Of a DNA stretch of 33,532 nucleotides, positions 17,939 through 25,116 are shown one piece after another. Numbering within the stretch: the first letter of the stretch is position 1; every line of letters starts with the position of its first letter. Source of the DNA: an uncultured Bacteroidales bacterium (GTDB taxonomy: Bacteria; Bacteroidota; Bacteroidia; Bacteroidales; Muribaculaceae); the NCBI GenBank assembly GCA_902796035.1, contig CADBNR010000045.1, forward strand, positions 1 through 33,532, read 5' to 3'. The notes under the pieces were generated by a model. The model was not told where the DNA came from and searched no databases. It saw only the letters and a program-made list of their open reading frames with translations. The translations under genes were made by a program, and so were the position numbers.

Positions 17939-20061
17939 ATCCTAAGTCTCAGCACCAGTGTCTGTCCGCGTCTCAGCGGGGTGTCGACCGGTATGGACTG
18001 CGAGCAGACGTAGCCCGTGCCGCTGATGCGCACGTTGATGCCGCGCTGCTCCATGATGCGTATGGCCGAGGCCGCGTCGTAGCCGATAAGGTTGGGCATC
18101 TTGCCCGTATCGGAAATGTCGTTGGCCTTGAGGCGGCGCACGGAGCGCGAGCCGGTCATGCCGGCAATCCGGTTCGAATTGTCGAACGACGACGCGGCTA
18201 TCACCGGCTTGGACTGGCACTTCTCCATAGTATAGTCGGAGGCATTGTTCAGCATACCTCGGCTGTACATCTTGATGGCCATATTCTTCACCACCTGTCC
18301 CGAGGTGCGGTTGGCGGAGTTGCCGCCGCCGGCCAATACCAGGGCCATACAGCTGTACTGCGGGTTTTCGTAAGGGAAGAACCCGGCGAATGCGTAACGG
18401 CGCTGGGCGCGGTTATATTGTCCGTTTTCAACCGGGAAAGCGGTGCCGGTCTTGCCTGCTATCTCCACGCGGTCGTCGCGCACGGCGCGTGCCGTGCCAT
18501 GCTCGCCCCACACCACCTCGCGGATGCACTCGCGCACCTTGGCCGCCGTCTCCGGGCTGCATATCTGCGGACGGATGTACTGTATGGGCAGGATGGAATC
18601 GCGTCCGTTCTCGTCGATAAGGCTGCGCACCAGGTGCGGGCGCACGTATTTGCCGTCGTTGGCTATGGCGTTGTACACCGACAGCGTGAACAGTGGAGGC
18701 AGCTCCGTGTTGTAGCCGTATGCCTGGCGGGCCAGGTCGAGGTGACGCGCCGTCATGGTGATGTTGTTGCCGCGCGAGTCATGGTCCACCAGGCGGCGGA
18801 TTCGCGGCGTACACTCGCCGTAGATGCCCGAGCGTATCGGTTCGAAGAAACCGAGGCCGGCCATGCGGTCGTACCATTTCTCGGGATTCTTGGCATAGCC
18901 TCGGAATATGACGCGGGCGATGCCGGTGTTGGACGACTGCTCTATCACCTGCTTCATGGTCTTGGGGCCCGAGCCGTGGGGGTCATTGGTGCGCATGAAG
19001 GGGGAGCAGTCCACCATATCGGTGACGTTCTTTACAAGACCGTCCTCAAATGCAATCATCAGCGATATGGGCTTCATTACCGAGCCTGGCTCGTATGCCT
19101 GCACGGCACGGTTCAGTGCCTCGCCGTAGGTGCCGTCGTCCAGCTTCTCGATGTTGGAGATGGCCTTGATCTCCCCTGTCTTCACCTCCATCAGTATGGC
19201 GGTGCCCCACACGGCGTTGGCTTCCTGGCATATCTTGTACAGCTCCTCCTCCAGCATGTCCTGCAGGTCGATGTTGATGGTGGTGCAGATGTCGTATCCA
19301 CGGCGGGGTGGGGTAGTGGTCCAGTTGCCGATGCCCGATGTCATGGCCACTTTCTTGGCCAGTCCCGGCTTGCCGTACAGCAGTGAGTCGAGGTCGCGTT
19401 CCAGACCGGAGTATCCGTGCGTCTGGCGCGTCTTGGCGTTCTGGTTCACGCGGCCGATGCTGCGGTAGGCCATCTTGCCGTAGGGATAGGTACGCTTGTA
19501 GCGCGGCGTCTTGTATAGTGGAGTATTGCTGGTTTTATGCCATTTGGCGATAAATGGGAAATATTTTACCTTTTCGTAGTCCTGCAATGATCCGTTCTTG
19601 ACCATGCGCAGGGCGCGCGTACGTTTCTCAGGTTCCTTCTCGAACTCGCGCTTCAGCTTGGTACGCCATGAATATTTGGCCAGTGAGTCGGGATTCGTCA
19701 GGCCCTTGCGTCGCGGATAATATTTGTCGAGGGAATCGGCCAGGGCATACACCGAATCCATGTCGATGTGATTCATCTTCAGGATTTTGCTGTGGCGCAG
19801 GTCGAGCAGGATGTCATAGACGCGCAGATTGCACGCCAGTATGTTGTGGTTGTCCGACAGCAGGTTGCCCCGCTCCGGCGCGATGGTGTCTATCTTGGAG
19901 AAGATGGCCTTGCTGCGCGCGTTCCATGCCGAAGCCTCCACTACGGTGGTCTCGAACAGCTTGAAAAGTATTCCAAGACCCACCACAACGCATGCGATCA
20001 CTATGAAGGCATAGCGACCGAGTATATGTTTCTTATTATTGCGTTTCGTGCTTTTGGCCAT
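17935..20061 (-). CDS. ftsI: Septal transpeptidase FtsI/PBP3-type (class B PBP) with PASTA domain
   Basis: This class B penicillin-binding protein cross-links septal peptidoglycan and works with FtsW. It has a basic cytoplasmic start, one membrane anchor at about 16-34 (YAFIVIACVVVGLGILF), then a pedestal domain beginning IAPERGNLLSD. The transpeptidase domain carries the three active-site motifs: SVMK with nucleophile Ser327, SSN at 376-378 and KTGT at 537-540. A single PASTA domain (MPNLIGYDAASAIRIMEQ onward, about residues 655-708) closes the protein. The length of 708 and the C-terminal PASTA are of the SpoVD/Bacteroidota type. It lies 38 bases after ftsL. Confidence 0.97.
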   Translation of the reverse strand: MAKSTKRNNKKHILGRYAFIVIACVVVGLGILFKLFETTVVEASAWNARSKAIFSKIDTIAPERGNLLSDNHNILACNLRVYDILLDLRHSKILKMNHIDMDSVYALADSLDKYYPRRKGLTNPDSLAKYSWRTKLKREFEKEPEKRTRALRMVKNGSLQDYEKVKYFPFIAKWHKTSNTPLYKTPRYKRTYPYGKMAYRSIGRVNQNAKTRQTHGYSGLERDLDSLLYGKPGLAKKVAMTSGIGNWTTTPPRRGYDICTTINIDLQDMLEEELYKICQEANAVWGTAILMEVKTGEIKAISNIEKLDDGTYGEALNRAVQAYEPGSVMKPISLMIAFEDGLVKNVTDMVDCSPFMRTNDPHGSGPKTMKQVIEQSSNTGIARVIFRGYAKNPEKWYDRMAGLGFFEPIRSGIYGECTPRIRRLVDHDSRGNNITMTARHLDLARQAYGYNTELPPLFTLSVYNAIANDGKYVRPHLVRSLIDENGRDSILPIQYIRPQICSPETAAKVRECIREVVWGEHGTARAVRDDRVEIAGKTGTAFPVENGQYNRAQRRYAFAGFFPYENPQYSCMALVLAGGGNSANRTSGQVVKNMAIKMYSRGMLNNASDYTMEKCQSKPVIAASSFDNSNRIAGMTGSRSVRRLKANDISDTGKMPNLIGYDAASAIRIMEQRGINVRISGTGYVCSQSIPVDTPLRRGQTLVLRLRI

Positions 20062-20099
20062 AGCTAAATCCTGTCAATTGTCATGTTGATTGTAAATAT

Positions 20100-20480
20100 T
20101 CATTTGCTGCCGGATAGGATATAGGGAGGCTGTTCCTGAAATTCCAGAGGAAGGCCACGCTCCTGTACCATCTTTTTCATTTCGGTTTCGCGCACCAGTG
20201 TCATGTATTTCGATTTTTCATCGAGCATGGTGCTTTCGGCCAATTGCAGTTCGGAGGTAAGCTGCTTGATTTCCTCCATGCGCGTACGGGTCTTGTAGCG
20301 GAGGCCCATAAGGGCTATCACGACCACTACGATTACCATTATGAGCCATGCGTTGGCACGGAAAAACTCAAGTGAAATCGATTGTCCATAGCGCAGTTCG
20401 GCCACCCATCCCGGTGTTTTCTTTTTGCTCCGGGAAGGTGCCTGTCTGTTCTTACCCTTTTTATTAAATAGTGACATCAA
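20100..20480 (-). CDS. ftsL: FtsL-like divisome protein
   Basis: This small bitopic protein matches FtsL in layout rather than by strong sequence. A very basic N-terminal part of about 30 residues (KKGKNRQAPSRSKKK) is followed by one membrane segment at about 44-60 (WLIMVIVVVVIALMGL). A short periplasmic coiled-coil-like helix comes next, with the segment MEEIKQLTSELQLAESTMLD. FtsL bridges FtsQ/FtsB to the FtsWI synthase. Position between rsmH and ftsI is the standard place for ftsL. The 126 residues fit. Two adjacent ATG codons open the frame, so the start may be one codon later. Confidence 0.85.
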   Translation of the reverse strand: MMSLFNKKGKNRQAPSRSKKKTPGWVAELRYGQSISLEFFRANAWLIMVIVVVVIALMGLRYKTRTRMEEIKQLTSELQLAESTMLDEKSKYMTLVRETEMKKMVQERGLPLEFQEQPPYILSGSK

Positions 20481-20498
20481 TACGAGGAGTTAAGTGTT

Positions 20499-21419
20499 TC
20501 AGTTGTTGTCGTCAATTAATTCGGCCACTCTGAGTTTGGCGGATCGGGATCGGGGATTGAGTTCTATTTCCTGTTCGGATGGCACCACAGGATTGCGTGT
20601 TATCAGTTTCCAGGGCGTCAGCACGCGGCCGTAGAAGTCCTGCTCAACTTTCCCCTCCAGATTGCCGGAACGAAAAAAGTTCTTCACCATCCTGTCCTCT
20701 ATGCTGTGGTATGTTATGATGGCGAAGCGGCCGCCGGGCTTGAGCACCGACAGGGAGTTGAGCAACAGCCGTTGCAGAGAGTGCAGCTCGTCGTTGGTCT
20801 CGATGCGCAGAGCCTGGAATGCCTGTGCCAGGTCTTTCTTCAGGTTCCTGGGGTTGAGGGCCGGAGTCAGGGCGTCGGTCAGCTGCGCCGTGGTCAGGAT
20901 GGGGGAGACGGAGCGCGCCTTCACTATGGCGTTGACAAGAATGCGAGGCCGTTTCAGGTCGGTGTACGCGCGGAATATGCTCTCCAGTTTTTCGGGCGAA
21001 GCTTCCGCAATGATCCGGGCGGCAGTCCTCTCCCCTTTCTGATTCATGCGCATGTCAAGCGGAGCGTCCTCGCGGAACGAGAAACCGCGCTCGCCGCTGT
21101 CGAAGTGATGGAACGATACGCCCAGGTCGGCAAGAATGCCGTCCACTTTGTCGCACCCGTAATAGTGAAGGAAATTGGGGATGAACCGGTAGTCGGAGTG
21201 TACAAATGTAAACCGGGAATTGTCGGGAGCGTTTTGCAGGGCGTCGATATCGCGGTCGAAACCGTAAAGGTGTCCCGCGGGGCCGAGTCTTTGGAGAATG
21301 GCTCGCGAATGACCGCCGCCGCCAAATGTGGCATCTACATAACTGCCACAAGCATTGATGTTTAATGCGTCAATACTCTCTGTCAGCAGTGCAGGTATGT
21401 GATAGATCTCCTTTTCCAT
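20499..21419 (-). CDS. rsmH: 16S rRNA (cytosine-1402-N4)-methyltransferase RsmH
   Basis: RsmH (MraW) methylates the N4 of C1402 in 16S rRNA, tuning decoding in the P site. The protein begins EIYHIPALLTESIDALN. The SAM-binding motif is YVDATFGGGGHSRAIL (27-42). FDRDIDALQNA is motif II, DGILADLGVSFHHFDSGERGFSF is the family signature, and PLDMRMNQ follows. The C-terminal part has FQALRIETNDEL and GGRFAIITYHSIEDRMVKNFF. At 306 residues it has full length. This is the first gene of the dcw block; a Bacteroidota-type promoter lies just upstream, and no mraZ is found in front. Confidence 0.98.
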   Translation of the reverse strand: MEKEIYHIPALLTESIDALNINACGSYVDATFGGGGHSRAILQRLGPAGHLYGFDRDIDALQNAPDNSRFTFVHSDYRFIPNFLHYYGCDKVDGILADLGVSFHHFDSGERGFSFREDAPLDMRMNQKGERTAARIIAEASPEKLESIFRAYTDLKRPRILVNAIVKARSVSPILTTAQLTDALTPALNPRNLKKDLAQAFQALRIETNDELHSLQRLLLNSLSVLKPGGRFAIITYHSIEDRMVKNFFRSGNLEGKVEQDFYGRVLTPWKLITRNPVVPSEQEIELNPRSRSAKLRVAELIDDNN

Positions 21420-21453
21420 TTTCGCTCCGGCTCCCTAATTGGAAATTTGGGTG

Positions 21454-21486
21454 TAAAGTTAGTTATTTTTTGTAAATTATTTACAA
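21454..21486 (-). promoter_or_regulatory. Candidate promoter of the dcw cluster
   Basis: On the minus strand a -7 element TAACTTTA (21461-21454, one mismatch to TAnnTTTG) has a TTG (21486-21484) 22 bases upstream. A 13-base palindrome GTAAATTATTTAC (21472-21484) fills the spacer. The predicted transcript begins roughly 28 bases before the rsmH start. Confidence 0.55.
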
Positions 21487-21538
21487 CTGAAAACAGAAAA
21501 AAGACGTTATTTCCACCAAAAAGTTATCAACAGGGTAA

Positions 21539-21590
21539 TGAATAGTGAATAGTGAAGAGTGAAGAGTGATAGTGAATAGATATTAGATAA
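21539..21590 (+). repeat. Heptad repeat copy 2 (upstream of rsmH)
   Basis: GAATAGTGAATAGTGAAGAG continues with GTGAAGAGTGATAGTGAATA and ends in AGATATTAGATAA. It is the counterpart, in inverted orientation, of the run between ftsI and murE. Confidence 0.75.
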
Positions 21591-21922
21591 CTGAATGTTG
21601 CTATACGCTGCTGGTGACAGCTTATGCTACTATCTGTTGCGTGAGTGCGGAGTCGTCTGTTTTTGTTTCGGGTCGGAGCTTCAGCGAGAGACCGGCTGGT
21701 TTTCTCTACTTTGCAAAAAGAGCTGTGAGAAGGCGAAAATCGCTTGACAACTGCCGAAACGAGGCGTTTGTCAGAATCTCAGAGCCTTAATTCAGTGCTG
21801 GTAACTAAATAAAACGTTAGTAATCAGCGTTAAATAAATGTTATATACATGGCGCCTAAGATTTGCCAGATAAATGGAATCGGGGCCATTTATTGCACCG
21901 AGCAAGAATCCGGAAAATTGGC
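21591..21922. other. Unexplained intergenic segment between rsmH and ybeY
   Basis: No gene of normal length is present. On the minus strand one frame is open from 21789 to 21622 except for a single TAG at 21708-21706. Its translation looks protein-like, with LSSDFRLLTALFAK before the stop and RKPAGLSLKLRPETKTDD after it. A stem TGACAA/TTGTCA (21745-21750 with 21768-21773), with an inner GCC/GGC pairing, lies in the same stretch. The base composition is higher in GC than the flanking AT-rich parts. It may be a relic coding sequence, a dispersed repeat or a structured RNA; I cannot decide. Confidence 0.35.
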
Positions 21923-21954
21923 GTTGATTATTTGTGTCTTTTTTATTACATTTG
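21923..21954 (+). promoter_or_regulatory. Promoter of the ybeY-mnmG unit
   Basis: A perfect -7 element TACATTTG (21947-21954) lies 20 bases after a GTTG -33 element (21923-21926). Transcription would begin near 21961, so the ybeY start must lie downstream, in agreement with the ATG at 22001. Confidence 0.7.
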
Positions 21955-22000
21955 CAAGTTAATGCTGTCAGCAATGCTTGCTGGGAGCGAAAATTTCAAT

Positions 22001-22438
22001 ATGACACCGCGCATAGAATTTGAAACGCAGAATGTGGAGATGCCGGACCTCGACTGGCGCGAGGTTCGCAACTGGATCAACGCCGTGGCCCAAAGTCACG
22101 GCTGCACAGTGCACCGTCTCTCCTATCTATTTATGGACGATGCCGGAATCCTGGAGTCGAACATCCAGGCATTGGGCCATGATTATTATACCGACATCAT
22201 AACCTTCGACTATAGTCGTGACGGCAAACTGTGCGGCGAGATTCACATCTCGCTCGACACGGTGCGCAGTAATGCCGAAGGACTCGGCCAGCCATATAGT
22301 CGCGAACTGATGCGTGTCATAATCCACGGTGTGCTGCACCTTGTCGGAATCAACGACAAGGGCCCCGGCGAGCGCGAGATAATGGAAGCCGCCGAGAACG
22401 CCGCCCTCAATATGTGGCCACCGTCGCTGCTCCTTTGA
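22001..22438 (+). CDS. ybeY: Endoribonuclease / rRNA maturation factor YbeY
   Basis: YbeY is a metal-dependent single-strand RNase involved in 16S rRNA 3'-end maturation and ribosome quality control. I chose the ATG at 22001 (MTPRIEFETQ, 145 residues). The open frame extends 46 codons upstream, but those lie before or at the predicted transcription start. The conserved NIQALGHDYYTDIITFDY block is present. The metal motif reads HGVLHLVGINDK: His109 and His113 are kept, while the third ligand of the usual HGxLHLxGxDH is Asp119 instead of His. This looks like the form common in Bacteroidota. mnmG follows after 45 bases in the same direction. Confidence 0.93.
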   Translation: MTPRIEFETQNVEMPDLDWREVRNWINAVAQSHGCTVHRLSYLFMDDAGILESNIQALGHDYYTDIITFDYSRDGKLCGEIHISLDTVRSNAEGLGQPYSRELMRVIIHGVLHLVGINDKGPGEREIMEAAENAALNMWPPSLLL

Positions 22439-22483
22439 TAGTACATATACTAACCATAATATTCGATAATCAAAGATAACCCT

Positions 22484-24391
22484 ATGAGGTTTGAATATGA
22501 TGTTATAGTGGTCGGGGGAGGCCATGCCGGTTGCGAGGCAAGTGTGGCTTCGGCCCGTGTGGGCGCCAAGACTCTGCTTGTGACACTCGATATGAATCGG
22601 GTGGCGCAGATGTCGTGTAATCCTGCCATCGGTGGAATAGCCAAAGGGCAGATTGTCAGGGAAATAGATGCGCTTGGCGGAGAAATGGGCATAGCTGCGG
22701 ACCAGACGGCGATACAGTTCCGTATGCTGAACCGCTCCAAAGGTCCCGCCGTATGGTCGCCTCGCGTACAGAGCGATCGTGAGAAGTACATAAGCCACTG
22801 GCGCAGTGTCTTAGAGAGCACTCCAAAGCTCGATATGTTCCAGGACAACGTGACCGGACTCCTGATAGAAAACGGTGAAAATGGCCCCCGGGCGGCCGGT
22901 GTCGTTACTGCCCTCGGCATAGAATTCAAGGCAAAAAAAGTGGTTCTGACCAACGGAACTTTCCTGAACGGACTGATGCATTTCGGCCCGACAAAGCTTG
23001 CGGGTGGACGCATTTCCGAGCAAAACAGCGTGGGTCTGACCGAGCAACTGAAGGCACTCGGATTCACTACGGGACGCATGAAAACCGGTACTCCGGCGCG
23101 TATCGACGGCCGCTCAATAGACTTCTCGAAAGCCGAAATTCAGTATGGCGACAACGAGGAATGGGAGAAGTTTTCCTTCCTTCCTGAAGTCAAACGGACC
23201 CTGAAACATCGCCCTTGCTGGATAGTGCGAACCAACCCCGAATGTCATAAAGAGATAACCGACCACCTTGACGAATCGCCGATGTACAACGGCGACATAC
23301 ACAGTGTCGGACCCCGCTACTGTCCCAGCATCGAGACCAAACTCGTCACCTTTGCCGACAAGGATTCGCACCAGCTTTTCCTTGAACCGGAAGGTGAGAC
23401 GACCGAGGAATATTATATCAACGGCTTCTCCAGCTCAATGCCCTGGCGTGTCCAGGTGGAGGCACTACAGCATGTCCCCGGACTGGAAAACGTGCAGCTT
23501 TACCGTCCCGGCTACGCCATAGAATATGACTATTTCGACCCTACGCAACTGAACCATTCGCTGGAAACAAAGTTAGTGAAAGGGCTATATTTCGCCGGTC
23601 AGATCAACGGTACGACGGGCTATGAGGAGGCCGCCGCGCAAGGACTAATTGCAGGAGTGAATGCTGCAAGAAGCACCGCCGGGCATGAGCCACTGATACT
23701 CGGACGAGACCAGGCATATATCGGAGTTCTTATCGACGACCTGGTTACGAAAGGTGTCGATGAACCATACCGTATGTTTACTTCGCGCGCCGAATACCGA
23801 ATCCTGCTGCGTCAGGATGATGCTGACATGCGCCTTACGCCAATCGGCTACGAAATCGGCCTTGCATCCAAGGAACGCTACCAGGCGATGATGGATAAGA
23901 AGCGTCAGCGAGACGAGTTCATAGAATGGACTGAAAACACCAATGTGAAATCGGCCCCGGAGTTAAACGCCTGGCTCGAGACGTTGGGAACGTCACCGCT
24001 AACTGCGAGCGTTAAAGTCGCGGACTTGGTACGTCGTCCGCAGATCACATTCTACACCCTTGCCGAGCATCTGCCGATGCTTGCAGATAAGATAGGGAAG
24101 GTGGATGCCGCGCATGACGGAGCGCGTCGCAAGGAGATAGTGCAGGCAGCCGAAATACTGATAAAATATTCCGGCTACATATCCCGCGAGGCAGAGATGG
24201 CCGACAAGCAGAAGCGTCTTGAGAATGTCCGGATTCCGGAAGGGATAGACTTCGGCAAGATGGAGGCAATCTCCACGGAGGCTCGACAGAAGCTGACAAA
24301 CATCCGTCCGCGCACGGTAGGGCAGGCGTCGCGAATACCCGGAGTAAGCCCCGCCGACATCAGCGTCCTGTTGCTGCTGATAGGACGATGA
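22484..24391 (+). CDS. mnmG: tRNA uridine-5-carboxymethylaminomethyl modification enzyme MnmG (GidA)
   Basis: MnmG, with MnmE, makes the cmnm5 modification at U34 of several tRNAs, using FAD and methylene-tetrahydrofolate. The FAD-binding loop [15 protein letters not shown] lies at 6-20. [20 protein letters not shown] contains the conserved first active-site cysteine, and [11 protein letters not shown] the second. [12 protein letters not shown] and [17 protein letters not shown] are strong family signatures. The C-terminal helical domain, which binds MnmE and tRNA, is complete. The length of 635 is normal. It lies directly after ybeY; no separate promoter was seen. Confidence 0.98.
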   Translation: MRFEYDVIVVGGGHAGCEASVASARVGAKTLLVTLDMNRVAQMSCNPAIGGIAKGQIVREIDALGGEMGIAADQTAIQFRMLNRSKGPAVWSPRVQSDREKYISHWRSVLESTPKLDMFQDNVTGLLIENGENGPRAAGVVTALGIEFKAKKVVLTNGTFLNGLMHFGPTKLAGGRISEQNSVGLTEQLKALGFTTGRMKTGTPARIDGRSIDFSKAEIQYGDNEEWEKFSFLPEVKRTLKHRPCWIVRTNPECHKEITDHLDESPMYNGDIHSVGPRYCPSIETKLVTFADKDSHQLFLEPEGETTEEYYINGFSSSMPWRVQVEALQHVPGLENVQLYRPGYAIEYDYFDPTQLNHSLETKLVKGLYFAGQINGTTGYEEAAAQGLIAGVNAARSTAGHEPLILGRDQAYIGVLIDDLVTKGVDEPYRMFTSRAEYRILLRQDDADMRLTPIGYEIGLASKERYQAMMDKKRQRDEFIEWTENTNVKSAPELNAWLETLGTSPLTASVKVADLVRRPQITFYTLAEHLPMLADKIGKVDAAHDGARRKEIVQAAEILIKYSGYISREAEMADKQKRLENVRIPEGIDFGKMEAISTEARQKLTNIRPRTVGQASRIPGVSPADISVLLLLIGR

Positions 24392-24479
24392 ACAATGATG
24401 CAAAAGTTAGCCCGAAATTTGGAGCGGCAACTTACGGGACTCCCCATCAATAAAAGGATCTGAACGGATAAGGATGTTG

Positions 24480-24501
24480 TAATGTTCCACGTGGAACATT
24501 A
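24480..24501. promoter_or_regulatory. parS-like 22-bp perfect palindrome
   Basis: The core TGTTCCACGTGGAACA (24483-24498) matches the consensus of bacterial chromosomal parS sites bound by ParB. The symmetry extends three bases on each side, to 22 bases. It sits in the non-coding gap between mnmG and apt. No second copy and no parAB genes are in the window. Confidence 0.75.
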
Positions 24502-24591
24502 GAACACGCCCGACTGTTAGAGCTTTGGAGAAGGAAACAGAAAGACAAATAGAATATCAAGAAAACAAATAATAACATCAAATAAACGAAT

Positions 24592-25116
24592 ATGGAATTA
24601 GAGGATTTGAAAGGTCTGATTCGGGATATTCCGAACTTTCCGAGCAAGGGAATTATTTTCCGTGATCTCACCACGCTGCTGAAGAACGGCGAAGCGCTGC
24701 ATCTGATGGGCGATAAGCTGGCCGACCTGTATCGCGGTCTTGGCGTTACAAAGGTCGTGGGCATCGAAAGCCGCGGTTTCATCGGAGGCTCGGTCTTGGC
24801 GTACGAGCTTGGCTGTGGTTTCGTGCCTGCGCGCAAGCCCGGCAAACTGCCTGCCGTCACTATCAAGAAGGCATACGCCAAAGAGTACGGCGTGGATACC
24901 ATCGAGCTGCACAGCGACGCCATCAATTCCGATGACATCGTGGTAATCCATGATGACCTGCTCGCTACAGGCGGTACGATGCGTGCCTGCTACGACCTGG
25001 TGAAATCGATGAACCCGAAGAAAGTCTACATTAACTTCGTGGTGGAGCTTACGGCTCTGCACGGCCGCGACAATCTTCCCGAGGATTGCGAGGTGACATC
25101 TCTGTTGAAATATTGA
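24592..25116 (+). CDS. apt: Adenine phosphoribosyltransferase
   Basis: Apt salvages adenine by joining it to PRPP to form AMP in the cytosol. The protein begins with the typical LKGLIRDIPNFPSKGIIFRD. GIESRGFIGG (58-67) and RKPGKLP (81-87) are the substrate-binding loops. VVIHDDLLATGGTMRA (117-132) is the PRPP-binding motif, with the acidic pair at 121-122. The length of 174 is normal. An AT-rich leader of about 80 bases lies between the parS-like site and the ATG. The stop shares TGATG with the uvrC start, so the two genes are coupled. Confidence 0.97.
   Translation: MELEDLKGLIRDIPNFPSKGIIFRDLTTLLKNGEALHLMGDKLADLYRGLGVTKVVGIESRGFIGGSVLAYELGCGFVPARKPGKLPAVTIKKAYAKEYGVDTIELHSDAINSDDIVVIHDDLLATGGTMRACYDLVKSMNPKKVYINFVVELTALHGRDNLPEDCEVTSLLKY

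Noticed and set aside
21500-21540. TTATCAACA near the rsmH promoter as a DnaA box
   Set aside because: It is a single site with one mismatch; no cluster of boxes and no unwinding element, so no origin can be claimed from it.
21923-21954. TTTG at 21931-21934 as the -33 element of the ybeY promoter
   Set aside because: The spacing to TACATTTG is only 12 bases; the GTTG at 21923-21926 gives a normal 20.
21863-22000. 46-residue N-terminal extension of YbeY
   Set aside because: A good promoter places the transcription start near 21961, and the shorter protein has the normal family length.
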